Shown piece after piece: positions 7,495 through 14,934 of a DNA stretch of 14,969 nucleotides. How positions within the stretch are numbered: the stretch's first letter is position 1; the number at the start of each line of letters is the position of its first letter. Location: positions 1-14,969 of the forward strand of contig JAIROC010000177.1 of NCBI GenBank assembly GCA_031257735.1, read 5' to 3'. The stretch is from Bacteroidales bacterium. Its GTDB lineage: Bacteria > Bacteroidota > Bacteroidia > Bacteroidales > WCHB1-69. The notes under the pieces were generated by a model. That model had not been told where the DNA came from. It saw nothing but the letters and a program-made list of their open reading frames with translations, and searched no databases. A program made the position numbers and the translations under genes.

Positions 7495-8766
7495 ATGAAA
7501 AACATTCCGTTAGCAGAACAGATGCGTCCAAAAACGCTGGATCAGTATTATGGTCAGGAACATTTAGTGGGAAAAGGTTCTATATTAAGAGAGGCTTTGG
7601 GAAAAGGACAAATCCCTTCTATGATACTTTGGGGACCTCCCGGCGTAGGAAAAACAACTTTAGCATACTTGATTGCAAATTATTTGAAATGGAATTTCTA
7701 CAAATTGAGCGCCATTAATTCGGGGGTAAGAGACATAAGGGACGCCATTGAAAGCGCCCGTGAAAACGAAGAACCTTCTATTTTGTTTATTGATGAAATT
7801 CATCGTTTCAGTAAGTCTCAACAGGATTCTTTATTAGGCGCTGTGGAAGAAGGAATATTAACGCTTATCGGCGCAACAACTGAAAATCCTTCCTTTGAAG
7901 TCATTTCGCCTTTACTTTCCCGTTGTCAGGTCTATGTTTTAAAAACATTGAACCGAATCCAATTAGAAGAAATCTTGGAAAATGCCAAAGTGATTATGGA
8001 AAATCAACTGCAACAGAAAATCACTGTTCAAGAATCTGAAGCCCTCTTAAGAATATCAGGAGGGGATGCCAGAAAATTACTAAACGCTTTTGAATTGACG
8101 GTTACTTCACTCGCACGAAAATCTCAACAGATTATCATTACAAATAAGGATGTGGAGACGGTTATTCAGCAGAATTTGGTAATGTATGATAAAAAGGGAG
8201 AAAATCATTATGATATTATTTCTGCATTTATTAAGTCTATTCGGGGGAGTGATCCCAATGCGGCAGTGTATTGGTTAGCGCGCATGATTGCTGGGGGTGA
8301 AGACCCTTTATTTATTGCGAGGCGAATGCTTATTCTTGCTTCGGAAGATATTGGAAATGCAAACCCTAATGCGTTATTATTAGCTAATACCTGTTTTCAG
8401 AGTGTGAATGTCATCGGGATGCCTGAAGGAAAACTTATACTCTCGCAAACTGCCATTTATTTGGCTTGTTCTCCGAAGAGTAACGCTTCTTATATTGCCA
8501 TCAACAATGCTTTATCTACAGTAGACAAAACGAAAGACCTCCCTGTCCCTCTACACCTGAGAAATGCGCCTACTAAATTAATGGCTGAACTCGCTTATGG
8601 AAAAGATTACAAATATGCACATAATTATGCGCATAATTTCGTCAATCAGGAGTTTTTCCCCGACGCATTAACAGGAACTACCTTCTATAATCCGGGTGAT
8701 AACAGTAGAGAAAATGAATTACGCGCCAGACTTAAACATCTCTGGAAAGATAAATATAAATATTAA
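7495..8766 (+). CDS. rarA: Replication-associated recombination protein A (RarA/MgsA), AAA+ ATPase
   Basis: RarA is a clamp-loader-like AAA+ ATPase acting at stalled replication forks and single-strand gaps, as a tetramer. The 423-residue length is normal. Motifs: LAEQMRPKTLDQYYGQEHLVG (6-26), Walker A GPPGVGKT (47-54), Walker B ILFIDEIHRFSKSQQD (96-111), sensor 1 GATTENPSFEV (126-136), arginine finger LSRCQVY (141-147), sensor 2 SGGDARKLLN (188-197), then the C-terminal tetramerisation region with YDKKGENHYDIISAFIKSIRGSDPNAA (231-257) and ARRMLILASEDIGNANP (275-291). All catalytic residues appear present. It is divergent from mutA and followed by its own gap before the transporter pair, so it is probably monocistronic. 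Confidence 0.96.
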   Translation: MKNIPLAEQMRPKTLDQYYGQEHLVGKGSILREALGKGQIPSMILWGPPGVGKTTLAYLIANYLKWNFYKLSAINSGVRDIRDAIESARENEEPSILFIDEIHRFSKSQQDSLLGAVEEGILTLIGATTENPSFEVISPLLSRCQVYVLKTLNRIQLEEILENAKVIMENQLQQKITVQESEALLRISGGDARKLLNAFELTVTSLARKSQQIIITNKDVETVIQQNLVMYDKKGENHYDIISAFIKSIRGSDPNAAVYWLARMIAGGEDPLFIARRMLILASEDIGNANPNALLLANTCFQSVNVIGMPEGKLILSQTAIYLACSPKSNASYIAINNALSTVDKTKDLPVPLHLRNAPTKLMAELAYGKDYKYAHNYAHNFVNQEFFPDALTGTTFYNPGDNSRENELRARLKHLWKDKYKY

Positions 8767-8957
8767 TTGAAAATTAATGCGTCCGACTATTTTTCTGATA
8801 TAGGGTATGTTGGAGATAATTCGGAGGATAGTCGATTAAATTAACTCTCTTTTCTTGATTATCTGAAAAAATAATTGTACGTTTGCAAATCGAAAATCGG
8901 AAACGATAAACTGCATAAATCATTGAGTAGACAACAACTTTATTATTTTTAATTGTT
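8767..8957. other. Intergenic region between rarA and the transporter pair
   Basis: These 191 bases hold the predicted transporter promoter. A weak 7-bp inverted repeat, CGACTAT (8784-8790) with ATAGTCG (8828-8834), might be part of a rarA transcript end. I see no gene in it. Confidence 0.4.
8855..8885 (+). promoter_or_regulatory. Predicted Bacteroidetes-type promoter of the transporter operon
   Basis: TTG (8855-8857) is followed after 20 bases by TACGTTTG (8878-8885), fitting the -33/-7 consensus TTG-N19-21-TAnnTTTG. The leader to the ATG at 8958 is about 65 bases. This is the best promoter match in the window. Confidence 0.62.
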
Positions 8958-10313
8958 ATGAACAAGAGTAGAAGAGATGGATTTGGGAGTAAGTTTGGCG
9001 TTTTTGCCGCAGTAGTAGGTTCAGCAGTTGGGCTTGGTAACATTTGGAGATTTCCATACGTAACAGGAGAAAATGGAGGAGGAGCTTTTTTACTTATCTA
9101 TTTTATCTCTGTTATTATTATAGGTATCCCTGTTGTTTTATCGGAATTTATTATCGGTAGACGCGGTCAAGGAAATTCTTACGGTTCATTCAAACGTCTT
9201 TCCCCTAAGACATATTGGTATTTGGTCGGGTTGATGGGTATTTTTGCGGCATTTATTATTCTTGCTTTTTACAGTACGATCGCAGGCTGGACTTTGGAAT
9301 ATATTTATCTGTCCGTAAAGAATATATTTTCAACTACTACGGCAGGAATATCCAATCCTGAAACTGTCTTTAATGAGTTTCATACAAGTACTGTCATGCC
9401 TGTTGTCTGGCAATTGGTCTCCATACTGCTAACAGCCTTCATTATTATAGGCGGCGTACAGAAAGGAATAGAAAAATATTCAAAAATATTGATGCCCTTG
9501 CTTTTTCTGATATTGGTGATACTTGCTATTAAGGCTATTACTTTACCCGGTTCAATCGACGGTTTAAAGTTTTTACTTTATCCTGATTTTTCAAAAATAA
9601 ATTCCAATGTTGTATTGGATGCGCTTGGACAGGCGGCTTTTTCTCTGAGTATCGGTATGGGAGTATTAATTACGTATGGTTCATATATCAAGAAAGATAA
9701 TAATTTACTTAAAACAGCATTAGCAGTTTCGGTTACCGATATGGGGATAGCTGTTTTAGCTGGCATAGCGATTTTTCCTGCCCTGTTTGCATTTGGATTA
9801 AGCCCTCAAGAAGGCGCTGGATTGGTATTTATTGTCTTACCGGAAATATTCCAACAAATGTTCGGCGGACAAATTCTCTCTTTATTGTTTTTTATTTTAT
9901 TGGCAATTGCCGCTATAACCTCGTCTATTTCATTACTTGAAGTCATTGTTGCCTATTTTTCGGAAGAATTTAAAATAAAAAGATACATCGCAACAATCAT
10001 TGGCGCAACCATCTCCGCTGTTTTGGGCGTATTTGCAACCATTTCTTTTGGAGCATGGAAAAATGTCAAACTGTTTGGAAAAACTATCTTCGACAATTTT
10101 GATTTTCTCGCTACTAATATATTGCTGCCTCTGGGTTCTTTTTTCATTCTTATTTTTCTGGGCTGGTCATTCGACGTAAAACAAACAAAAGATGAAATCA
10201 CTAATCAAGGGAAACTTAAATCTTGGTTCTTTCCTGTTTTTTTATTTATAATTCGTTTTGTAGCGCCATTGGCTATATTCCTTGTCTTCTTGAAGAGACT
10301 TGCTATTATCTAA
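8958..10313 (+). CDS. Sodium-dependent transporter, NSS/SNF family
   Basis: This 451-residue inner-membrane protein belongs to the neurotransmitter:sodium symporter family (LeuT, MhsT and Tyt1 are bacterial relatives), which imports amino acids with Na+. The start RRDGFGSKFGVFAAVVGSAVGLGNIWRFPYV (5-35) is the family's signature first membrane helix with its unwound glycine-rich centre and Na+/substrate-binding backbone; Asn28 falls at a conserved Na+-ligand position. ENGGGAFLLIYF (38-49) begins TM2, and Tyr105 in TM3 corresponds to the substrate-site tyrosine. The protein ends right after one last hydrophobic segment (FVAPLAIFLVF), so about 11 membrane segments are expected, like Tyt1 rather than 12-TM LeuT. 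The substrate cannot be read out. The AGCS gene follows after 18 bases, suggesting a joint amino-acid uptake operon. Confidence 0.93.
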   Translation: MNKSRRDGFGSKFGVFAAVVGSAVGLGNIWRFPYVTGENGGGAFLLIYFISVIIIGIPVVLSEFIIGRRGQGNSYGSFKRLSPKTYWYLVGLMGIFAAFIILAFYSTIAGWTLEYIYLSVKNIFSTTTAGISNPETVFNEFHTSTVMPVVWQLVSILLTAFIIIGGVQKGIEKYSKILMPLLFLILVILAIKAITLPGSIDGLKFLLYPDFSKINSNVVLDALGQAAFSLSIGMGVLITYGSYIKKDNNLLKTALAVSVTDMGIAVLAGIAIFPALFAFGLSPQEGAGLVFIVLPEIFQQMFGGQILSLLFFILLAIAAITSSISLLEVIVAYFSEEFKIKRYIATIIGATISAVLGVFATISFGAWKNVKLFGKTIFDNFDFLATNILLPLGSFFILIFLGWSFDVKQTKDEITNQGKLKSWFFPVFLFIIRFVAPLAIFLVFLKRLAII

Positions 10314-10331
10314 CATACATATTTAGCAACA

Positions 10332-11708
10332 ATGAATAATCTGCTTGAAGTAATAAACGGTTGGATACAAGCATACAATGAATACGTTGGAGGCTATGCT
10401 ATTTTGGCGTTATTAGTTCCGACGGGACTATTCTTTACATTTTATCTCAGGTTTATCCAAATAACAAAATTGGGTCATACACTGAAAATTGTATCGGGAA
10501 AATTTAAAACAAACAAAAGTAAAGGAGATATTTCATCCTACAAGGCGCTGACGACAGCGCTTTCAGCAACCGTCGGCACAGGAAATATTGTAGGAGTTGC
10601 CCTTGCTATACATTATGGCGGACCGGGAGCGGTGTTTTGGTTATGGGTTGTCGGTGTGCTGGGAATGGTGATAAAACTCGTAGAATGTACATTATCGCAA
10701 AAATATAAAATAATAAACGCTGACGGCTCTATATCTGGCGGACCTATGTACTATATCGAAAGAGGATTGAAAAACCGCATGGGCAAATGGGCAAAATATT
10801 TCGCACTTGTCTTTGCCTTTTCTACTATTTTATGCTCATTGGGAACAGGTAATTTGGCACAGGTAAATTCAATATCCGACGCCCTGCATTCCAGCTATGA
10901 TATACCAACCCTGGCTTCGGCATTTGTTATCACAGGATTGATATTGTTGATAATTGTAGGGGGACTTAAACGCATTGCAGAAGTAACTTCAAAGTTAGTT
11001 CCTTTTATGGCAATCTTTTATTTTGTTGCTACCATATTGGTATTGGCGGGACATTATCAGGCATTGCCCGCTACTTTCAAGCTAATTGTCAGTAGCGCTT
11101 TCACAGGAACTGCCGCCACAGGAGGTTTTGTGGGTTCTACGGTTATTATGACGATGGTTTGGGGCGTAAAACGGGGATTATTTTCTAACGAAGCAGGACA
11201 AGGCTCTGCTCCCATTGCTCATGCCGCCGCTAAAACAGAATATCCCATGCAGGAAGGACTTGTGGCTTCTCTCGAACCTTTGGTCGATACAATTATTATT
11301 TGTACCCTGACTGCTTTAGTGATCATTATTAATGGTTCGTGGACGTCTGAAACAGCGCAGGGAGTAAACATTACCATTTTAGGCTTTGAAACAGGATTGG
11401 AAAAACTTGGCTTGACATGGATCGCGAAACATATTGTCAGTATTGGACTTGTATTATTTGCCTTTTCTACTGCTGTAGCATGGTCATATTACGGAAGTAG
11501 AGCTGTTCAGTATATTTTTGGTGATAAAGCTATTAAGCCTTATTATTATGTCTACGGACTTTTTGCCTTTTTGGGTTGTATTTGGGGACTGGAACTTGTT
11601 TGGAATTTTGTGGATATGGTTATCTCTTTTATGACCATTCCTAATTTGATAGCTATACTCCTGTTAGCTCCTGTCGTCAAAAAAGAAGCAAAACGTTATT
11701 TCAATTAA
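10332..11708 (+). CDS. Alanine/glycine:cation symporter family protein (AGCS)
   Basis: This 458-residue integral membrane protein of the AGCS family (AlsT/DagA type) imports alanine, glycine or related amino acids with Na+ or H+. Family signatures: ALTTALSATVGTGNIVGVALA (72-92), YGGPGAVFWLWVVG (95-108), SGGPMYYIERGL (135-146) and, in the second half, GLFSNEAGQGSAPIAHAAAKT, the motif most diagnostic of AGCS. Length and about 10-11 hydrophobic segments are normal, and it ends in a basic tail VVKKEAKRYFN. It lies 18 bases after the NSS transporter and is followed by a terminator-like hairpin, so the two probably form a two-gene operon. In the family the substrate is often alanine or glycine, but specificity is not proven by sequence. 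Confidence 0.94.
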   Translation: MNNLLEVINGWIQAYNEYVGGYAILALLVPTGLFFTFYLRFIQITKLGHTLKIVSGKFKTNKSKGDISSYKALTTALSATVGTGNIVGVALAIHYGGPGAVFWLWVVGVLGMVIKLVECTLSQKYKIINADGSISGGPMYYIERGLKNRMGKWAKYFALVFAFSTILCSLGTGNLAQVNSISDALHSSYDIPTLASAFVITGLILLIIVGGLKRIAEVTSKLVPFMAIFYFVATILVLAGHYQALPATFKLIVSSAFTGTAATGGFVGSTVIMTMVWGVKRGLFSNEAGQGSAPIAHAAAKTEYPMQEGLVASLEPLVDTIIICTLTALVIIINGSWTSETAQGVNITILGFETGLEKLGLTWIAKHIVSIGLVLFAFSTAVAWSYYGSRAVQYIFGDKAIKPYYYVYGLFAFLGCIWGLELVWNFVDMVISFMTIPNLIAILLLAPVVKKEAKRYFN

Positions 11709-11734
11709 TGAATATTCCGACAGGGGAAAAAAAT

Positions 11735-11763
11735 AAAAAAACAATCTGTGTATTGTTTTTTTT
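11735..11763 (+). terminator. Probable intrinsic terminator of the transporter operon
   Basis: AAAAAAACAAT (11735-11745) pairs with ATTGTTTTTTT (11752-11762) around a 6-base loop, giving an 11-bp stem whose 3' arm is the T-run. It begins 27 bases after the AGCS stop. The stem is AT-only except for one G-C pair, so strength is uncertain. The A-run and T-run could allow use in both directions. Confidence 0.6.
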
Positions 11764-11814
11764 GTGTATTTTCGTAGCGTATTTTTTCAGCATAAAATAA
11801 AGTAAATAAAATGA

Positions 11815-12318
11815 ATGAAGCAAATACCATTTTCGATGAAAGAGCTAAGTAAAGAAATAATATTTTATGATAGCAAATGCGTTGTGTTAGGCATTGACAA
11901 AGTCGATAATATTTTTTCGTCTTTCGAGAAGGCGACGACAAAATTGATGACTTTTCTTATGCTCTCAGGATGCTGTCGAATTTGTCGACGAGATTTTTCG
12001 CGCGTGCGGGAGGCTGTCGATTTTGTCGACGAGATTTTTCGCGCGTGCGGGAGGCTGTCGATTTTGTCGACGAGATTTCTCTCGCGTGCGGGATGCTGTC
12101 GATTTTGTCGACGGGTTCTCTCTCGCGTGCGGGATGCTGTCGATTTTGTCGACAGGCTCTCTCTTACGTGCGGGATGCTGTCGATTTTGTCGACAGGCTC
12201 TCTCTCGCTTGCGGGACGCTGTCGATTTTGTCGACAGGCTCTCTCTCGCTTGCGGGAAGGCGGCGACAATGTCGATGGAGTCTTTTTTTGTGTGCATGAA
12301 AAAACATCAACATGGTAG
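11815..12318 (+). CDS. Doubtful open frame through the 41-base array (167 residues)
   Basis: If translated, the first 50 or so residues (MKQIPFSMKELSKEIIFYD...) come partly from non-repeat DNA. The rest rotates through three peptides because 41 is not a multiple of three: CCRFCRRxLSRVRD, AVDFVDxxSLxCGM and LSILSTGSLSLAG, a 41-residue super-period. It would be rich in Cys, Arg, Ser and Leu and matches nothing I know. Openness of the other frames over the same DNA argues against coding. The non-repetitive N-terminal part is the only reason to keep it as a candidate. No clear promoter precedes it; TATTTTCG at 11767-11774 is a near match only. Confidence 0.15.
   Translation: MKQIPFSMKELSKEIIFYDSKCVVLGIDKVDNIFSSFEKATTKLMTFLMLSGCCRICRRDFSRVREAVDFVDEIFRACGRLSILSTRFLSRAGCCRFCRRVLSRVRDAVDFVDRLSLTCGMLSILSTGSLSLAGRCRFCRQALSRLREGGDNVDGVFFCVHEKTSTW
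11890..12300. repeat. Tandem array of 41-base units carrying a GTCGA/TCGAC dyad
   Basis: Seven well-conserved units start at 11972, 12013, 12054, 12095, 12136, 12177 and 12218, always exactly 41 bases apart. The first 18 bases, GCTGTCGATTTTGTCGAC, are identical in units 2-7; unit 1 has one change. The linker changes along the array: units 1-2 have GAGATTTTTCGCGCG, unit 3 is a hybrid, and units 4-7 have a CTCTCTC-rich linker. CGTGCGGGA or CTTGCGGGA precedes each next unit. Diverged units in the same phase lie before the core (11890-11930 and 11931-11971, each 41 bases) and after it (12259-12300, 42 bases). Units 5-7 contain the full inverted repeat CTGTCGA-TTTTG-TCGACAG. Linkers are near-identical between neighbours, so this is not a CRISPR array. 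Function unknown. Confidence 0.9.
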
Positions 12319-12381
12319 AAATCAAAAAGATATTCTAAACAGACACAAACTAATATAAATAAATATAACTATTAAAAAATA

Positions 12382-12432
12382 TAGTGTCTGTCTATAATGA
12401 CGGCGTTATGCCGACATGATAGACAGACACTA
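12382..12432 (-). terminator. Large hairpin downstream of nadB, probable terminator
   Basis: TAGTGTCTGTCTAT (12382-12395) and ATAGACAGACACTA (12419-12432) form a perfect 14-bp stem. Inside it follow one A/G mismatch, three pairs (ATG with CAT), one A/A mismatch, four pairs (CGGC with GCCG) and a 5-base loop. Read on the minus strand it lies 39 bases after the nadB stop and is followed by TATTTTTTAAT, as expected of an intrinsic terminator. It is longer than most. A decayed mobile-element end or small palindromic element is an alternative. Confidence 0.65.
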
Positions 12433-12470
12433 ATTATTCATTGTTCATTCAAAGATGGCTTACGGTTTTT

Positions 12471-14033
12471 TCATTCTTTTGTTGGATAATCTATTGAATA
12501 ATGTAATCCTAGACTTTCTTTTCTTTTCATTGCTTCTCGAATAATCAAATAACCTGTTCCAACCATATTACGTAATTCACAGATTTCTCGTGTAACAACT
12601 GAACGTTGATAAAGAGTTTCCGTTTCTCGGTGAAGAATATTTAAACGGTCGAATGCCCGTTCTAATCGCAAGTTCGAACGGACAATCCCTACATAATTAC
12701 TCATGATAGACTGTAATTCTTTAACGCTTTGTGTTATCAAAACCATCTCTTCGTTTGAGACTGTTCCTTCGGCATCCCAATAGGGAATTTCTTCCTGAAA
12801 AGAAATAGTATTTATCTTTTTAGCCGTATCTATACACGCCCGATGAGAAAAAACAAGTGATTCCAACAGCGAATTTGACGCTAAACGATTTGCCCCATGA
12901 AGCCCCGTAGATGCACATTCGCCTAAGGCGTACAGATTTTCTATAGTAGTAGCCCCCCATTGATCGACGTAAATACCTCCACACGAATAATGTGCCGCAG
13001 GAACAACAGGGATCATATCTTTTGTTGCGTCAATGCCAATGCTCAAACATTTGCTATATATGTTGGGGAAATGATTGAAGAAAACAAACTTATCCAAATG
13101 TCGCGCATCCAAAAAGACATGTTCATCTCCACTAATTTTCATTTCATTGTCTATGGCTCTTGCAACAATATCTCTCGGAGCTAATGACCCCCGATGATCA
13201 TATTTTTGCATAAATTCATTTCCTTTTAAGTCTTTTAGTCTTGCGCCTGCTCCTCGCAAGGCTTCCGTAATCAGGAATGCGGGACGTTCTGCAGGATAAT
13301 ACAGGGCGGAAGGATGAAATTGTACAAATTCCATTCCACGAATAAGTCCTTTTGCACGGTGTACCATTGCAATACCGTCACCTGTGGAGATGGGGGGATT
13401 GGTGGTATTGCCGTATACATTACCAATTCCTCCCGTGGCGACTATCGTACATTTTGCCAGAATAGGTTCTATTTTTTGCGTGTGCGGGTTGTAGACGTAG
13501 GCGCCATAACATTGTATATCGGTAGAATGTTTGGTAACAACTACTCCTAAATGATGTTGGGTGATAAGTTCTACAGCAAAATAATTTTCCTGAATTTCAA
13601 TTTGCGGATCTTCTTTTGCTTGCAGATACAGTTTTTGTTGTATTTCCAATCCCGTTTCGTCCTTATGATGCAAAACACGAAACTCCGAATGACCACCTTC
13701 TTTCGCCAAATCATATTTACCGGATTTGGTTTTATCGAAATCGACGCCCCATTGGATAAGATCTTTTACTCTTTCGGTAGATTCTGTAATAGTAATGCGG
13801 ACAATATCAGGATCGGACAGTTCGCAACCTGCTATCATGGTATCTTGAATATGCTTTTCATACGTATCGGGGTCGTACATGACGGCGGCAATGCCGCCCT
13901 GCGCATAACGGGTAGATGTCTCTTCTGCCGTATCTTTGGTGATTATACATACTTTTCCATAAGCTCTTGCTTTCAGTGCAAAACTTAGACCAGCAATGCC
14001 TGATCCTATAACTAAAAAATCAATTCTTTTCAT
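12471..14033 (-). CDS. nadB: L-aspartate oxidase NadB
   Basis: NadB is the FAD enzyme that oxidises L-aspartate to iminoaspartate, the first step of de novo NAD synthesis; NadA then condenses the product with dihydroxyacetone phosphate. The 520 residues show the FAD dinucleotide motif VIGSGIAGLSFAL (8-20), STRYAQGGIAAV (40-51), a GGHSEFRVLHHKDETG stretch (113-128), VATGGIGNVYGNTTNP (198-213), MEFVQFHPSALY (234-245), the active-site SLAPRDIVARAID (283-295, Arg287), PAAHYSCGGIYVD (345-357, His348) and LGECASTGLHGANRLASNSLLE (370-391). A helical C-terminal domain follows. It resembles succinate dehydrogenase flavoprotein, but SLAPRDIVARAID and length support NadB. It begins 13 bases after the CDF gene, so the two are cotranscribed. 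nadA and nadC are not in the window. Confidence 0.96.
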   Translation of the reverse strand: MKRIDFLVIGSGIAGLSFALKARAYGKVCIITKDTAEETSTRYAQGGIAAVMYDPDTYEKHIQDTMIAGCELSDPDIVRITITESTERVKDLIQWGVDFDKTKSGKYDLAKEGGHSEFRVLHHKDETGLEIQQKLYLQAKEDPQIEIQENYFAVELITQHHLGVVVTKHSTDIQCYGAYVYNPHTQKIEPILAKCTIVATGGIGNVYGNTTNPPISTGDGIAMVHRAKGLIRGMEFVQFHPSALYYPAERPAFLITEALRGAGARLKDLKGNEFMQKYDHRGSLAPRDIVARAIDNEMKISGDEHVFLDARHLDKFVFFNHFPNIYSKCLSIGIDATKDMIPVVPAAHYSCGGIYVDQWGATTIENLYALGECASTGLHGANRLASNSLLESLVFSHRACIDTAKKINTISFQEEIPYWDAEGTVSNEEMVLITQSVKELQSIMSNYVGIVRSNLRLERAFDRLNILHRETETLYQRSVVTREICELRNMVGTGYLIIREAMKRKESLGLHYSIDYPTKE

Positions 14034-14046
14034 CTGTCATTATTCT

Positions 14047-14934
14047 TTATTTATCACAAGGAATACAGTGTTCATTTTTATTTTCAAATTCTATGGTTAC
14101 ATGTTCGATACCTTCTTCTTTCATCAGGTTTCTGATTTGTTCTTTGAGGGGGATTAATGTTTCTGTAAAATTATTTTCCATCTCCACAACAACATGTATG
14201 CTTGCAATATTATACACACTGTCCAAACTCCATACATGTAAATCATGAACAGATAATACTACGGGAATATTTTCTATTTTCTGTTTAAGTTTGGGGATAT
14301 TCATGTTCGAAGGGACGCCTTCCAAAAATACGTTCAGCGTAATCTTCAAATTACGTATAACATTATATAATATAAACAACGCAATACCTATCGACAACAA
14401 AGGATCAAGGATGGGAACATTATAAAACATCATGACAATACTTATAATCAACACCGCAGTCCAACCTAAAACGTCCTCCAACAGATGCAGGGAAACGACG
14501 CGTTCATTGACGCCTTTCCCCTTACGGGTACGCAATACGGCAATACCATTAACGATAACACCGGCTACGGCAAATAACAACATCCCTTTTACTTCCACTT
14601 CTTCTGGCTCAATAATTCGATTGATAGCTTTGTAGATGACAAATATAGATCCCACCAACAATACAACACAATTAATAAGCGCTCCCAACATCGAAAAGCG
14701 TTTATATCCGTAACTGTAGGTTTTATTGGGAGAACGTTTTGACAATTTTTCAAAATACAAGGCACAACTCAATGAAATAGTATCACCTAAATCATGTACT
14801 GCATCCGATATGATAGTAATACTGTTGGTCAAAATCCCGCCTATAAACTCCGCGATAGTAAATGTAAAATTAAGAACAAGAGCTATTCCTATATTTTTCA
14901 ATGATTGATTTTCATCATGATTATGTTTGTGCAT
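14047..14934 (-). CDS. Cation diffusion facilitator (zinc/divalent metal exporter)
   Basis: This 295-residue inner-membrane protein of the CDF family exports Zn2+ or similar ions in exchange for protons. It has a His-rich N-terminus (MHKHNHDE), six predicted membrane helices and a cytoplasmic C-terminal domain. The transport site is visible as HxxxD in TM2 (His47, Asp51 in SDAVHDLGD) and HxxxD in TM5 (His150, Asp154 in LHLLEDVLGW), the arrangement typical of zinc transporters such as ZitB and CzcD. KTYSYGYKRFSMLGALIN (71-88) and the C-terminal HDLHVWSLDS (230-239) are also family hallmarks. A C-terminal CIPC (290-293) could bind metal. The start at 14934 precedes HKHNH directly. nadB follows 13 bases downstream. 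The upstream promoter lies at or beyond the right edge. Confidence 0.95.
   Translation of the reverse strand: MHKHNHDENQSLKNIGIALVLNFTFTIAEFIGGILTNSITIISDAVHDLGDTISLSCALYFEKLSKRSPNKTYSYGYKRFSMLGALINCVVLLVGSIFVIYKAINRIIEPEEVEVKGMLLFAVAGVIVNGIAVLRTRKGKGVNERVVSLHLLEDVLGWTAVLIISIVMMFYNVPILDPLLSIGIALFILYNVIRNLKITLNVFLEGVPSNMNIPKLKQKIENIPVVLSVHDLHVWSLDSVYNIASIHVVVEMENNFTETLIPLKEQIRNLMKEEGIEHVTIEFENKNEHCIPCDK

Larger units (their letters stand above)
11709..12470. other. 762-base region without a recognisable gene, containing a 41-base tandem array
   Basis: The region holds, in order: the AGCS terminator hairpin, an AT-rich stretch with two overlapping ATGs (11811 and 11815), the 41-base array with its diverged edges (11890-12300), another AT-rich stretch (12301-12381) and a large hairpin (12382-12432). 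An open frame runs from 11815 to 12318 (167 codons). All three plus frames and at least two minus frames are also open across the core because the repeat unit lacks stop codons. Open frames here are therefore not evidence of coding. I recognise no protein family in any of them. Confidence 0.7.

Noticed and set aside
8774..9043. Minus-strand ORF overlapping the NSS transporter start
   Set aside because: It overlaps a well-supported gene start and promoter, and its translation shows no family features.
11811..11852. Tiny ORF (MNEANTIFDERAK) just before the array, possible leader peptide
   Set aside because: Thirteen codons with no attenuation structure around it and no promoter; chance cannot be excluded.
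11972..12258. CRISPR array
   Set aside because: The period is regular at 41 bases, but the segments between the conserved cores are near-identical between neighbours instead of unique spacers, and no cas genes are present.
11865..12297. Minus-strand Arg/Ser-rich proteins encoded by the repeat array
   Set aside because: Open frames on several phases result from the absence of stop codons in the unit. The peptides are pure repeat translation with no unique domain.
12471..14033. Succinate dehydrogenase or fumarate reductase flavoprotein instead of NadB
   Set aside because: The length, the SLAPRDIVARAID and AAHYSCGG contexts and the absence of sdhB/sdhC neighbours favour L-aspartate oxidase.
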